DNA of 64,000 nt from JAIBAJ01 sp965284645 (GCA_965284645.1 OZ260106.1:1674001-1738000), one strand, 5' to 3'. Numbered from the stretch's first letter, positions 44,080-54,267 are shown. The notes: generated by a model from the sequence alone, not told the origin. Made by a program: numbers and translations.

Positions 44080-46350
44080 TTAATTTTTGTCGAAACGATA
44101 AACCGTCTGAACCCCTCTCACCTTTTTTAAATTATTGATAAGGGTGGTAAGATGGTTTGTATCCTGCACATATACTTGTACGGTACCTTCAAATACTCCA
44201 TCATTGCTATCGAAGCTGATACTCCGCATATTAACTAAATGGTCGTTTGAAATGACTTTGGTGATATTGTTTACAATCCCTACATCGTCAAAACCAGTTA
44301 CCTTCAATCCTGCTAAGAAAGAAATTGCCTCTTTGCTTGTCCATTTGGCTTTTACAACCCGATAGGCATAATTGCTCATCATCTGCACTGCATTGGGGCA
44401 ATTTACACGGTGTATTTTTATTCCTTCGTTAATGGTTATGAATCCAAATACATCGTCTCCCGGAATAGGATTACAACAATTGGCTAACTTATAATCGAGT
44501 GTTTGTTGGTCCTCTCCAATAACCAAGGTGTCTGATTTTCCACGCACTGTGGTAACCATCGATTCGAGGTTCTGCTTAGGTTGGGAGTCGCTACCTGATT
44601 TGCTAGGCAATAACCTTTCCCGAAGCATGGTATACCAATTTTTCTTCTCCGATGTCTTTAAAAATTCTACCACTTGCCGGATATCAAAAGCATTGGTGGC
44701 AATTTTATAGTAAAACTCTAAGGCATTGTCAAATTTGAAATAGGTAATGGTTTTGTTGATTGCATTCCCATCCCAATTGATTTTCAGTGCTTTAAGTTTT
44801 CTTTCTACAATTTCTTTTCCTTGCTCACTCACCAGCCGTTTTTCTTCCTTTAAGGCCATTTTAATGCGCCCCTTGGCTTTTCCTGTTACAACAAAATTCA
44901 GCCAATCTTCTTTCGGCTTTTGTTTGCTGCTGGTTAGCACCTCCACCTGGTCTCCACTCTTTAGCTTGTGGCTCAAAGGCACCAATTTATTGTTCACTTT
45001 GGCTCCTATGCAATGCGAACCTACATCCGAATGGATATCGAAAGCGAAATCCAAGGAGGTGGCCCCTGATGGCAAGGTTTTTAGTTCTCCTTTTGGTGTA
45101 AAAACGAATATCTCCTCGGTAAAAAGGTTCAATTTGAAATCATCCACAAAATCCAAGGCGTTGGTTTCTTGGTTTTCCAACATCTCCCTGATTTTACCTA
45201 ACCAATCGTCAATATGGTTTTCTGCGCTGTTTTGGTCCTTGTACTTCCAATGGGCAGCCACTCCTTTTTCGGCGATTTCGTCCATTCGCTTGGTCCGAAT
45301 TTGCACTTCCACCCATTGGCCGGTATTCGACATTACCGTTGTATGCAATGATTCATAACCATTGGCCCTCGGTGTCGAAATCCAATCCCTAAGCCTTTCC
45401 GGACTAGGTTTGTAAAAGTCAGTTACTACCGAATATACCCGCCAGCAATCCGATTTCTCTTTCTCAAATGGGGTGTCTACGATGATACGAATAGCAAACA
45501 GGTCATAAACTTCCTCAAAAGGTATGGCCTGCTTCTTCATTTTCTTGTAAATCGAAAAAATGGATTTTGTCCGTCCTTTGATATCGAAGGTAAAGCCTTG
45601 TTCGGTCAGGTTATGGATAATCGGAAAACTGAATTTATTTATGAAGCGGTTCCGTTCCTTTTGCGATTCCTTAAGCTTTTCTACGATATCCTTGTAAATA
45701 TCAGGTTCGGTATAGCTTAAACTTAAATCTTCAAGCTCGGTTTTTATGGTATATAAGCCCAACCGATGCGCCAAAGGTGCATATAAATACAGGGTTTCCG
45801 AGGCAATTTTCAACTGGGATTTGGGGCTCATAGCACCCAAGGTTCGCATGTTGTGCAGCCTGTCAGCAATTTTGATTAAAATAACCCTGACATCCTCGGC
45901 CATGGTCAACAGGATTTTCCTGAAGTTTTCAGCCTGTATGCTTACATTGGATTGGTCTATTACTCCCGAAATTTTGGTCAATCCGTCGATTATTTGGGCC
46001 ACTTTGGGATTGAACAATCGACTCATATCTTCCAAGGTCATTTCGGTGTCTTCCACTACATCGTGCAACAATGCACATACAATAGCCGTGGTTCCTAACC
46101 CTATTTCTTCAGCAACAATTTGGGCTACTGCTATCGGATGGAAAATATAAGGTTCGCCTGATTTTCGTCGCACATCCTTGTGGGCTTCCAAGGCTACATC
46201 AAAGGCCTTGCGAATTAGTTCGCGCTCTTCCTTGGTATTGGAACGCTTGGCCGCCTTAATTAAAAGTTTGTATCTGCGAAGAATTTCCTTTTTTTCGGCC
46301 TCGAGGTCGATGCTTGTTTCGGTCTGACTATGGCTTGCGGTTTCTGACAT
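44080..46350 (-). CDS. Bifunctional (p)ppGpp synthetase/hydrolase
   Basis: 756 residues in Rel/SpoT order. HD hydrolase: YIFHPIAVAQIVAEE, LLHDVVEDT with His96-Asp97, so hydrolysis should be active. Synthetase: DLFAIRIIVDTPFE, RDWISTPRANGYESLH, EVQIRTKRMDEIAEKGVAAHWKYK. TGS: EIFVFTPKGELKTLPSGATSLDFAF. Then a helical/CC region (LANCCNPIPGD) and a C-terminal ACT domain. It adjusts growth to amino-acid supply. It lies 24 bases downstream of the PHP phosphatase on the same strand. Confidence 0.96.
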   Translation of the reverse strand: MSETASHSQTETSIDLEAEKKEILRRYKLLIKAAKRSNTKEERELIRKAFDVALEAHKDVRRKSGEPYIFHPIAVAQIVAEEIGLGTTAIVCALLHDVVEDTEMTLEDMSRLFNPKVAQIIDGLTKISGVIDQSNVSIQAENFRKILLTMAEDVRVILIKIADRLHNMRTLGAMSPKSQLKIASETLYLYAPLAHRLGLYTIKTELEDLSLSYTEPDIYKDIVEKLKESQKERNRFINKFSFPIIHNLTEQGFTFDIKGRTKSIFSIYKKMKKQAIPFEEVYDLFAIRIIVDTPFEKEKSDCWRVYSVVTDFYKPSPERLRDWISTPRANGYESLHTTVMSNTGQWVEVQIRTKRMDEIAEKGVAAHWKYKDQNSAENHIDDWLGKIREMLENQETNALDFVDDFKLNLFTEEIFVFTPKGELKTLPSGATSLDFAFDIHSDVGSHCIGAKVNNKLVPLSHKLKSGDQVEVLTSSKQKPKEDWLNFVVTGKAKGRIKMALKEEKRLVSEQGKEIVERKLKALKINWDGNAINKTITYFKFDNALEFYYKIATNAFDIRQVVEFLKTSEKKNWYTMLRERLLPSKSGSDSQPKQNLESMVTTVRGKSDTLVIGEDQQTLDYKLANCCNPIPGDDVFGFITINEGIKIHRVNCPNAVQMMSNYAYRVVKAKWTSKEAISFLAGLKVTGFDDVGIVNNITKVISNDHLVNMRSISFDSNDGVFEGTVQVYVQDTNHLTTLINNLKKVRGVQTVYRFDKN

Positions 46351-46374
46351 CTGAACAACAAAGGTAGGTAGAAT

Positions 46375-47220
46375 TCAAATTCCTTCAGCCTTCCATTCTC
46401 CATTCAAAAAGTGAAAACTTTCGGTGTAACCAGCTTGTCGCAGATGCGCATAGGCCTGGTCGAAGCAAGCAATTATTTCATTGGGATGATGCCCGTCGGA
46501 ATTCACTACAACCGGTATTCCCAACTTTTTCATTTCTTTTAAAATCCATGGACTAGGATAGGGTTCGGTGGTTTTCTTTTTATAAATGCCGCGGGTATTA
46601 ACCTCTATCAACACTTGCTTTGATTTAGCCATTTCCAAGGTTTCCATCACTTGGTTTCGATACCAAACCGCATCTTCTTCAAAATACCGAAATTCCGAAT
46701 TATGCATTTTTATTTTGTCCATATGGCCCAGAACGCTCGGACAATCCGATTCGAGCATGGTGCGCGTTAGTTCAAAATACTGTATAACGGCCTTTTTTGC
46801 ATCGCCTCCAAATAGCTTGCTTAAACCACGTTTGAATACTTCGTGTGCCCCATCAATTTCCCAAGGTATTCCGTCTTCTTCAAAACCTACAAAATGAACT
46901 GAACCAACCGTATAATCCAATCCCAACTCTTTTATCCAAGGGGCCGAACAACCCATTTCCTTCGGTATAAAATCCACTTCCATACTGCAAAATAGTTCAA
47001 TATCGCCCGCATATTTTGCTTTTAATTCCTTGATTTCACCCACATAATCCCAGCGTTTATCCATTTTCATACACCATTTCACAACCGGATACGGAATAGG
47101 TGCATGACTCGAAAATCCATAAGCCTTAAGCCCCAATTCAATCGCTTTTTTTACATAGGTTTCAGGGGAGTCGGTTCCATCGCAATAGTGCGTATGGCTG
47201 TGGAAATTACTCAAAATCAT
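46375..47220 (-). CDS. PHP-family histidinol-phosphatase
   Basis: 281 residues from the ATG at 47220, which gives the usual start ILSNFHSHTHYCDG; a start six codons further up is less likely. PHP metal motifs: HSHTHYCDG, SSHAPIP, YTVGSVHFVG, CPSVLGHMDKI, and VVVNSDGHHPNE. This is the family of monofunctional histidinol-phosphatases (HisK/HisJ type), which make histidinol from histidinol phosphate. No other his gene lies nearby. It shares strand and short spacing with the Rel/SpoT gene. Confidence 0.88.
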   Translation of the reverse strand: MILSNFHSHTHYCDGTDSPETYVKKAIELGLKAYGFSSHAPIPYPVVKWCMKMDKRWDYVGEIKELKAKYAGDIELFCSMEVDFIPKEMGCSAPWIKELGLDYTVGSVHFVGFEEDGIPWEIDGAHEVFKRGLSKLFGGDAKKAVIQYFELTRTMLESDCPSVLGHMDKIKMHNSEFRYFEEDAVWYRNQVMETLEMAKSKQVLIEVNTRGIYKKKTTEPYPSPWILKEMKKLGIPVVVNSDGHHPNEIIACFDQAYAHLRQAGYTESFHFLNGEWKAEGI

Positions 47221-47297
47221 GGTTGTCAAAGGTCGCAATTTTACCCTTTCTTTTTACCTGTTTCTAGATGTATTTTTCTGTTGCTCTTTTTTTATTT

Positions 47298-47850
47298 GGC
47301 GGGTCCCCTTCCGCCCCAAGCATTTTGGTGTTTTGAATTTGGGCAGTGGCAAAGGGGCGTCGGGTCGGGCTATTCGTTCCTAGTCCTCGCCCAGCCTGCT
47401 GCGCTACGGCTGTTCTCCGGGCTATCCACTGCTATCCCTTCCCGGGGAGTGACGTGCGGAAACTTGGCATTTGGCCTTTAAACCCAAATTAATCAATAGG
47501 AGGATTTATTAATCCGAACTACTTGATTTAGTTGGGTTTACCCCGATTTATCAGTTGTTGTCAATTTGGCCATACAAATTGATTTACAACTGGTTAATCG
47601 TTTATGCATTTCTAATGCGTAATCTGGGTTAAATGAACTGGATTTTTGCGGGTAATTCCTTTTGGAAATTGGTTTCAAAACACCAATGTTTAGTACTAGC
47701 ACAATGCTCTTTCCGGGCAGGGATAGCAGTGAAAAGCCCACAGCGGCCTGAGCGAAGTGAAAGGCGCGAGGACTTGCAACGAATAGCCCGGCCTTTTCGC
47801 CTAGTTAAAGGTCAAATCTAGCACTACAGGTTTTGCGAAAAGGGCCCGCC
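47298..47850. repeat. Inverted-arm intergenic element, copy 3 (with AT-rich unit inside)
   Basis: Left arm 47298-47444 and inverted right arm 47714-47850, core 269 bases. The ends are GGCGGGTCCCCTTCCGCC (a hairpin in itself) and GCGAAAAGGGCCCGCC, again flanked by TTT and AAA. Left-arm central stem GCCC-AGCC/GGCT-GGGC; right-arm stem GCCT/AGGC. The right arm is almost the same as the left arm of copy 2. The AT-rich unit lies in the core. It sits between hemW and the PHP phosphatase, both on the minus strand. Confidence 0.87.
47478..47633 (-). repeat. AT-rich repeat unit, copy B
   Basis: 156 bases, reverse complement of 24764-24934 with very few changes apart from a replaced 24-base segment. 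Near-inverted ends and the GCATT/AATGC hairpin are kept. Here it lies between the arms of the inverted-arm element; at 24764 it lies outside. Confidence 0.85.
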
Positions 47851-47893
47851 AAAGAATTATAAAGATTACTTATCTACTTACCTGGTTTCGAAC

Positions 47894-49015
47894 TCAAAAA
47901 AAGAGGTCAGATGCGATTTCGTCGGCGAAAAATTTGCCTTTGTGACTGAGCTGAACAAAACCTTGGCTTTGCTGCACCATTCCCTGTTGGATCTTGGTTT
48001 TTAGCAGGTTTAACCAAGATTCAAAATTCGGAAAATTCAGTTCCTGTAGGCTTTTGAGTTGAAATCCTTCTTTGGTTCGTAAGCCGGTCATGATGATTTC
48101 GTTGGCTATATTTTCGGTGCTTAAACGTTCGGATTCGGTTTCTAAAACGCCCTTGGCAATGCCTTGCAAATAGGCCGCATTGCTGCTAATATTCCAGGTA
48201 CGGGTAGAATGCTTGAAAGAGTGGGCAGAAGGGCCAATTCCCAAGTAAGGCTCGCGTTTCCAATAACTGCTGTTGTGCAAGGAGCGGAAACCAGGTTGGG
48301 CAAAATTGGATATTTCGTATTGTTCAAAACCTGCTAGTTCGGCCTCTTGCATTAAAAGTTCAAATTGGCGAGCACTTTGGTCATCATCCTCCCCGGGCAT
48401 TTCGCCTTTTTTTATCAAATGCCTCAGTTTGGTTTTTTCTTCAATTGTAAGGGAATAGCTCGATAAATGTGTAATACCTAAGGCAAAAGCTTGGTGAATA
48501 TTGGCTTTCCAAGCTTGGTCCGAAAGTCCGGGAAGGGCATAAATTAGGTCGAGGTTCAAATTGTGGAAACCGGTTTTCTGAGCCAATTCCAAGGCTGCAA
48601 TGGCTTGTTGCGAGCGATGACTGCGGTTCATCCAGCTAAGGTCTTGGTCGCGGAAACTCTGAACGCCTACGCTCAGACGGTTTATGCCTACACTTTTCCA
48701 ATCCTTTAGTTTTTGTTCGGTCATGTCGTCGGGATTGGCCTCTAGGGTGATTTCGGACTTGTCAAGTATAGGAAAGTGACGGTGGATGGCAACTAGTATT
48801 TTATCCAATTGATTGATTTCGAGCAGGGAAGGGGTTCCGCCACCGAAATAAATTGTTTGAATGGATTGGCCTTCGAAAAAATCTTTTTTTTGCTGGAGCT
48901 CCCAAACGATTCCAGACACCAAATCGGGAAGTGTTTTGGTATGGGTAGAAAAGTGGAAGTTGCAATAGGTACAGGCTTTCCTACAAAAGGGAATATGGAT
49001 GTAAATGCCGGCCAC
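47894..49015 (-). CDS. hemW: HemW-like radical SAM protein
   Basis: 373 residues. Cys11, Cys15 and Cys18 (CRKACTYC) hold the 4Fe-4S cluster, then TIYFGGGTPS, LEANPDD, INRLSVGVQS, DLIYALPG and the C-terminal HemW domain (NEIIMTGLRTKEGFQL). The sequence fits HemW (heme-binding, coproporphyrinogen-oxidase-like) rather than HemN. Its GTG start overlaps the stop of the upstream kinase gene by one base (TAGTG), so translation is probably coupled. Confidence 0.93.
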   Translation of the reverse strand: MAGIYIHIPFCRKACTYCNFHFSTHTKTLPDLVSGIVWELQQKKDFFEGQSIQTIYFGGGTPSLLEINQLDKILVAIHRHFPILDKSEITLEANPDDMTEQKLKDWKSVGINRLSVGVQSFRDQDLSWMNRSHRSQQAIAALELAQKTGFHNLNLDLIYALPGLSDQAWKANIHQAFALGITHLSSYSLTIEEKTKLRHLIKKGEMPGEDDDQSARQFELLMQEAELAGFEQYEISNFAQPGFRSLHNSSYWKREPYLGIGPSAHSFKHSTRTWNISSNAAYLQGIAKGVLETESERLSTENIANEIIMTGLRTKEGFQLKSLQELNFPNFESWLNLLKTKIQQGMVQQSQGFVQLSHKGKFFADEIASDLFF

Positions 49016-52000
49016 TAGGTTTTTAAGGGAAGTTGAATGGTGAAGGTGGTACCTTGGTTTGGTGCTGTAACGAAACTGATTTTGCCTTGGGCTTGATCCA
49101 GTATGTTTTTAACCATGGCAAGGCCTAGCCCCATGCCCGAGGATTTGGTGGTGAAGTTGGGCGTGAAAATCTTTTCTTGAACATCTATTGGAATTCCAAC
49201 TCCATTGTCTTTAATTTCAATCCAAAAGTGTTGCTCATCCACCCAGCAATTGAGCTTGATTTCTCCTTGCCTATCGTTCGGAATGGATTGTATGGCATTT
49301 TTAATTACATTTTGAATAGCCCTAGAGAATTGTTGTTTATCCATGTATATCCAAACCGGTAGGGTAGGGAGGTTCATGGTAAGAGCGATGGCATTTTCGT
49401 TTTGATGCAGGTGGAAAAGATTTTGAAGGATTTCGTTGGCATCGAAGCGTTCGGGCTGTCCTAAAGGCATTTTGGCAAAATTGGAGAAAGCCGTAGCAAT
49501 ATTGGCCAAGTTGTCGATTTGTTCTTCGAGCAGGTTCATGGTTTTTACCATTTGTTCTTCCCAACCCGGTGAATTTGATTTATAGCGTAAAATCAAATGC
49601 TGGACCTGCAATTTCATAGGTGTTAGTGGGTTTTTGATTTCATGGGCTACTTGTTTTGCCATCTCTCGCCAAGCGCTTTCCCGCTCCGATTTGGCTAATT
49701 CTTCCACACTTTTTCCCAATTCATCTACCATGTGGTTATATGCTTCTACCAGTTTGCCTATTTCATCTTCCCCTTTCCATTGAATATATTCAGGCTTTTT
49801 CAAATCTACTTTACCTAGTTTTTCAGCCATGGTTTCAAGGGGAGCCGTGATATAGCCCGAAATAACCAAAGTTAGCACTACCGATAAGGCAACCAAGATG
49901 AAGTAAATATTTAATAAGGAGGATACCATGAACGAAAGCTCCTCCCTGATTTCTTCTTGTTTGGCAAACAACGGAATATTAAGGTAATAGGAGTTATTTT
50001 GAACCTTAAATTTGGTGTAGGCAGAGAGGAAGCTCAACTGACCAATGTTTTCCTTTAAAAAGCTATCTTCTGCATAAGGGTTTTCTAAACTTTGTTTTGC
50101 TTCAGGATTCATCATTTTTCCGGAGTAGCCATCTCTGAAAATAATGGGTCGGGAGGTAGCATGCAGAATGCCTTTTGCATCAAAAACATGAATGTCAACA
50201 TTGGATTCTTGGGCCAAATCGAGTAAGAAAGAATTGGAGATCCATTGTTGCTTTTCAATTCGGTTGCGAAGGGTAGAAATTTTTTCTTCGGCTAATTCAG
50301 TGTTTTTATGTTCAATTTGTCTGACCATGAGCCTAGCAGAGGCAAAACCAATGATAAAAAGAGTGAGGGTGAGCAATCCTGTCGTAGCAGTGATAATGCG
50401 GTTTCTGAAACTTTGAAATAGGAAATCTTGGATAGCATACTGACGGGATAGCAAGGTGCTGATGATGCCAAGAACAAAAAAGAAACTAAACAATACGGTG
50501 AATGCATTTAAGTAGGAAGCCCAAGCCTGGTTTGGGCGTGTGATTTCAACTTGGGTATCGCCATTATTGGAGTAAATTTTCCAATATAAATCTTGGTCTT
50601 TCCATTTTTTCCAGGTAGAAACGGAGGATTTTTGAAAAATAGCGTTGCTTTGCCAATGCACAAAGCTTTGTGCGATCAGGCTATCGTGTTGGCTGATTCG
50701 GTAGGAATAGTTTTGCAGTTGTTCCTTAAAGCCAATTCCTTTTTCGAGCAAAAGATCGGGGTAACCAATGGTATTTTGACTGGCTTTTTGCCAAAACAGG
50801 AGGTAGAGTTGATACGTTTGATTTCCTTCACCACGTCCAGTAGTAAAATTGATTTCGGCTAAGTAAACAAATTTTTGTCCTGGAGAAATGAGCCAAAGTC
50901 CATTGGTTTCGGTTGGTTCTGCTTCCGATTTGAAGCGCTCGACCTCATTAAGAGTGATTTCATGGTTTGGGAAGTCGCGAACGATTAGTGAATCTTTGGT
51001 AGAATGGAGGATAAAACCCAGTTCGAAATTCGACCACTCGTCTTTGAATTGCGCGCGGATGGCGTCATTGAGCAAATTGGCCTGAATGGGTCTGATGCTC
51101 AATGCGTTTTTAATGTTCCTGTCTGATTTTATGCGCTGGGAAATTCTTTTAAAAAGGTATTCCTGTACCCAATCCCTTCCTGAAACCAGTTTACCAGCCA
51201 AATATTCCACCTCAGAAGATTCCTTTACCAAGTTAAAATGATGTAGGCCAAGGCTAAGAAACAAAGAAAGGCATACACCTGCAACAGCAAGTTGGGTAGA
51301 AGGAGCCTTGAGCAATCCTTTGAAAGTGAAAATGAAATAAGCAAATACTCCCAAGTAGAAACTAAGCAGGGTTAGGCAGACCAAGCTGTTGTGCCAATGT
51401 ATCCAAGCGAAACTTTCTGTAATAAAGGCGGCTGCTAGCAAAAGAAGGCTATTTTCTTTAACCGAAATCTGGTGCAGGGTAGTGAGCCTGAAAATTCCCC
51501 AACCAATAAGGCAAAGTCCGGATATAGCTAACCAGGAAGTCCATCGAAGTTTAACCAGTACGGCAGGGTCGAGGAAGAATTCGGAGTGGGTGCAGATATT
51601 TTGTATCGACCACAGTAAAAGCAGCGGACCAAGGGTGCTGGTTCCAAAGAAAAAGACCTTTTGTTGCAGGTTTGAAAGTTGGCGTTCTTGTAACCAATTC
51701 CGTAGCAGGTTGCTTACCCAAAAGAACAATAGGGCATTCAAAAACCAATCTCCAATAGAGGGAGACCACCAAGCATAGGCATAATCTTGCGGAGTAAACC
51801 AGTCAATGGAATGGATGGAGTAGGGGAGTTGGTAGTAAAGGCCTACCAATCGGCCACCAATTAGAATCAGTACGCCACTCACTTTCCAAATTGGAGTAGC
51901 CTTGTTTAGGAGATTTGCAAACAGTAAAAAAGCCGATATCCAACAAATAAGTGAAAGAATAGAAAGAATGGGAACTTTTGTTTCGAGTATAGTTAGTTCG

Positions 52001-52512
52001 GGAAGTCCTTCACGGTCGGTTTTGTTTGGCAGGACTTCTAGTGATTGGATATCCCAGCCTAAATGGGGATTTGGTGTGTTTTTTAAATAAGAATTGTTTA
52101 CCGGATAATGGCTTTCAATTTTAAATAGAGAAAGCAAAAGGGTGTCGCCTTGGTTTTTGTGGGCACTGAGGTAAAATCCTTCAGGGGTTTCTATCCAACT
52201 TTTCCCTAAGCGAAAAAGTGCAGATTCGTCTAAAGCTATATTTTCTTGGTTGTCGGACCATTTCACTAAGTTGCTTTTTACATAGAGATAGGTATGAAAA
52301 CCTTTGTTAGCACGTTCCTTCAGGTTTTGGAAAGTTTGTGTGCAAGTGTTTTGTTGAAGCGCTTGTATTTGGATTGTTCTGAATTCATGCAGTTGAAGGT
52401 TGGCTTGTTTGCTTTGATAGGAAAGCCAAGCATGTTGTAGCCAAGGCCCCAAATTGCTTTCCATGGCCAAGCCCAGGGACAAAAACAGGAATAGGGCAAC
52501 TAACTTTTTCAA
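49015..52512 (-). CDS. Giant membrane sensor histidine kinase
   Basis: 1165 residues. N-terminal hydrophobic segment, an extracytoplasmic stretch to about 180, and a block of eight or so membrane segments to about 420. A second extracytoplasmic region (about 430-650) follows, then membrane segments, a cache-like sensor with VDIHVFDAKGILHATSR, another membrane segment and HAMP (PLETMAEKLGKVD). The DHp has His957 (QVAHEIKNPLTPMKLQ) and the ATPase IKDNGVGIP with FTTKSSGMGLGLAM. NtrY-like core. No response regulator is adjacent. The N-terminal membrane block is unlike standard kinases. Confidence 0.9.
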   Translation of the reverse strand: MKKLVALFLFLSLGLAMESNLGPWLQHAWLSYQSKQANLQLHEFRTIQIQALQQNTCTQTFQNLKERANKGFHTYLYVKSNLVKWSDNQENIALDESALFRLGKSWIETPEGFYLSAHKNQGDTLLLSLFKIESHYPVNNSYLKNTPNPHLGWDIQSLEVLPNKTDREGLPELTILETKVPILSILSLICWISAFLLFANLLNKATPIWKVSGVLILIGGRLVGLYYQLPYSIHSIDWFTPQDYAYAWWSPSIGDWFLNALLFFWVSNLLRNWLQERQLSNLQQKVFFFGTSTLGPLLLLWSIQNICTHSEFFLDPAVLVKLRWTSWLAISGLCLIGWGIFRLTTLHQISVKENSLLLLAAAFITESFAWIHWHNSLVCLTLLSFYLGVFAYFIFTFKGLLKAPSTQLAVAGVCLSLFLSLGLHHFNLVKESSEVEYLAGKLVSGRDWVQEYLFKRISQRIKSDRNIKNALSIRPIQANLLNDAIRAQFKDEWSNFELGFILHSTKDSLIVRDFPNHEITLNEVERFKSEAEPTETNGLWLISPGQKFVYLAEINFTTGRGEGNQTYQLYLLFWQKASQNTIGYPDLLLEKGIGFKEQLQNYSYRISQHDSLIAQSFVHWQSNAIFQKSSVSTWKKWKDQDLYWKIYSNNGDTQVEITRPNQAWASYLNAFTVLFSFFFVLGIISTLLSRQYAIQDFLFQSFRNRIITATTGLLTLTLFIIGFASARLMVRQIEHKNTELAEEKISTLRNRIEKQQWISNSFLLDLAQESNVDIHVFDAKGILHATSRPIIFRDGYSGKMMNPEAKQSLENPYAEDSFLKENIGQLSFLSAYTKFKVQNNSYYLNIPLFAKQEEIREELSFMVSSLLNIYFILVALSVVLTLVISGYITAPLETMAEKLGKVDLKKPEYIQWKGEDEIGKLVEAYNHMVDELGKSVEELAKSERESAWREMAKQVAHEIKNPLTPMKLQVQHLILRYKSNSPGWEEQMVKTMNLLEEQIDNLANIATAFSNFAKMPLGQPERFDANEILQNLFHLHQNENAIALTMNLPTLPVWIYMDKQQFSRAIQNVIKNAIQSIPNDRQGEIKLNCWVDEQHFWIEIKDNGVGIPIDVQEKIFTPNFTTKSSGMGLGLAMVKNILDQAQGKISFVTAPNQGTTFTIQLPLKT

Positions 52513-52753
52513 GGCTTGATTCAGTACACAAATGTAAGCGGGATTAGAAGATTGGAGTTGATTTAGTTTAGTAAACTTCTATGGAAAGTCTCCTTGAACC
52601 AATTCTCAAGTCAGAATATAAGCCGTTATCCTTTAATTGAATACTGTTTGAAAGAATTGGAAAGGCAAGTGGAAATCATAAAGAGAAAATACATTCAAAA
52701 TGCTCAATTTTATTTCTTAGAAAATTGAGCTGTACTAAATTACCAATCGGTAT

Positions 52754-52761
52754 TACTTTTG
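52754..52761 (+). promoter_or_regulatory. Candidate -7 box for murC
   Basis: TACTTTTG, 16 bases before the murC start; no TTG at the normal distance. The rest of the 52513-52777 gap is AT-rich with no other signal. Confidence 0.4.
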
Positions 52762-52777
52762 AGGATTAGGAATACGC

Positions 52778-54160
52778 ATGAATTTTGAATCCATAAAACA
52801 CGTTTATTTATTAGGAATTGGTGGAATAGGCATGTCGGCTTTGGCCCGTTATTTCCATTTTTTAGGCAAATCGGTCAGCGGGTATGATAAAACACCTAGC
52901 GATTTGACCTTGGAGTTGGAATCTATCGGAATACAAATCCATTATGATGACAGCGTGGAGGCCATTCCGAATTCGGTTAGGACAGCATCCAAGCATGAGT
53001 TGTTATTGATATTCACTCCAGCCATTCCAAAGGATCATCAAGGTAAAAATTGGTTTATACAACAAGGATTTGAACTTTATAAACGCAGTCAGGTCTTGGG
53101 CCTAATTTCTGAGGCCTTTACGACTATAGCAGTAGCAGGAACGCATGGGAAAACAACTACCAGCACTATTGCGGCCCATTTATTGCATTCGTCCAAGGCT
53201 GGATGTTCTGCCTTTTTGGGTGGGATAAGTGTAAATTACCAAACCAATTTATTGTTGGCCAAAAGTCCTAATTTGGTAGTGGAAGCCGATGAATTTGATA
53301 GGAGTTTTCTGACTTTGAGTCCAATGTATTCCATTTTAACTTCCACCGATGCCGATCATCTTGATATTTATGGGGATGCCGATCATGTAAAGCAATCTTA
53401 CCTAGATTTCACGAAAAAGCTAAGAGTTGATGGTCGATTATTGGTGAGAAAGGGTTTGGATATTGTTTCTAAACTGAGTGTTCCATATTATACTTACGAG
53501 GTAGTTAAAGCTGGAGAGGTGCCCGAGGCTGATTTTTGTGGTATCATAAAATCCGTGGCTGATGGAGCCTTTGTCTTTGATTTGATAAGCCCAATGGGTG
53601 AATTTAAGGATTTAGTTTTCGCCTTTCCTGGAAGACACAATGTAGAAAACGCGGTAGCTGCCATTGGTGTTTCTTTATTGGCAGGTGCTGAGGAGAAGGA
53701 GATTCGGGAGGCATTGGCAAATTTTAAAGGAGTGAGAAGGCGGTTTGAGTTTCAAGTTCGAACGAATGAATGTGTATATATCGACGATTATGCTCACCAT
53801 CCAAGAGAATTGGAAGCTTGTATCAAGGCTGTAAGGGAAATCTATCCGAATAGACGGATAACAGGAATTTTCCAGCCCCATCTTTTTACACGAACCAGGG
53901 ATTTTGCGGATGGGTTTGCCCAATCTTTGGATTTGCTTGATGATGTACTTTTAATGGAAATTTACCCCGCTAGGGAATTACCGATAGAGGGAATTACTTC
54001 CTCATGGCTGTTAAGTAAGTTGAAAAACAAGCGCAAGCAATTGGTACAAAAGGAAGAATTACTCCAAAAGGTAGAAGAAAATAAGCCAGAGGTATTGCTT
54101 ACCTTAGGTGCTGGAGATATCGATCGTTTTGTGAAGCCATTAGCTCAACTGCTTGGATAA
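52778..54160 (+). CDS. murC: UDP-N-acetylmuramate--L-alanine ligase
   Basis: 460 residues. N-terminal nucleotide fold HVYLLGIGGIGMSALARYF, ATP loop VAGTHGKTTTSTIAA, central VVEADEFDRSFL and TDADHLDIYGD, then GRHNVENAVAAIG and DDYAHHPRELEAC. Adds L-alanine to UDP-MurNAc, the first step of the peptide stem. It is alone here; other mur/fts genes are not adjacent. Mpl-type ligase is a less likely reading because of the GIGGIGMSALA start. Confidence 0.93.
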   Translation: MNFESIKHVYLLGIGGIGMSALARYFHFLGKSVSGYDKTPSDLTLELESIGIQIHYDDSVEAIPNSVRTASKHELLLIFTPAIPKDHQGKNWFIQQGFELYKRSQVLGLISEAFTTIAVAGTHGKTTTSTIAAHLLHSSKAGCSAFLGGISVNYQTNLLLAKSPNLVVEADEFDRSFLTLSPMYSILTSTDADHLDIYGDADHVKQSYLDFTKKLRVDGRLLVRKGLDIVSKLSVPYYTYEVVKAGEVPEADFCGIIKSVADGAFVFDLISPMGEFKDLVFAFPGRHNVENAVAAIGVSLLAGAEEKEIREALANFKGVRRRFEFQVRTNECVYIDDYAHHPRELEACIKAVREIYPNRRITGIFQPHLFTRTRDFADGFAQSLDLLDDVLLMEIYPARELPIEGITSSWLLSKLKNKRKQLVQKEELLQKVEENKPEVLLTLGAGDIDRFVKPLAQLLG

Positions 54161-54212
54161 TAGCATATTATTGCTATTAACAAGCTGAAGTTGATAAACT
54201 GAAACAAAAAAG

Positions 54213-54241
54213 TTGATGCAAAAAAATAAGCTGTACTTTTG
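54213..54241 (+). promoter_or_regulatory. Promoter of the T9SS cargo gene
   Basis: TTG (54213-54215), 18-base spacer, TACTTTTG (54234-54241), then 26 bases to the start codon. Both elements match the Bacteroidota consensus. Confidence 0.65.
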
Positions 54242-54267
54242 CGGCGATTTTAAATCACCCTTGACCA

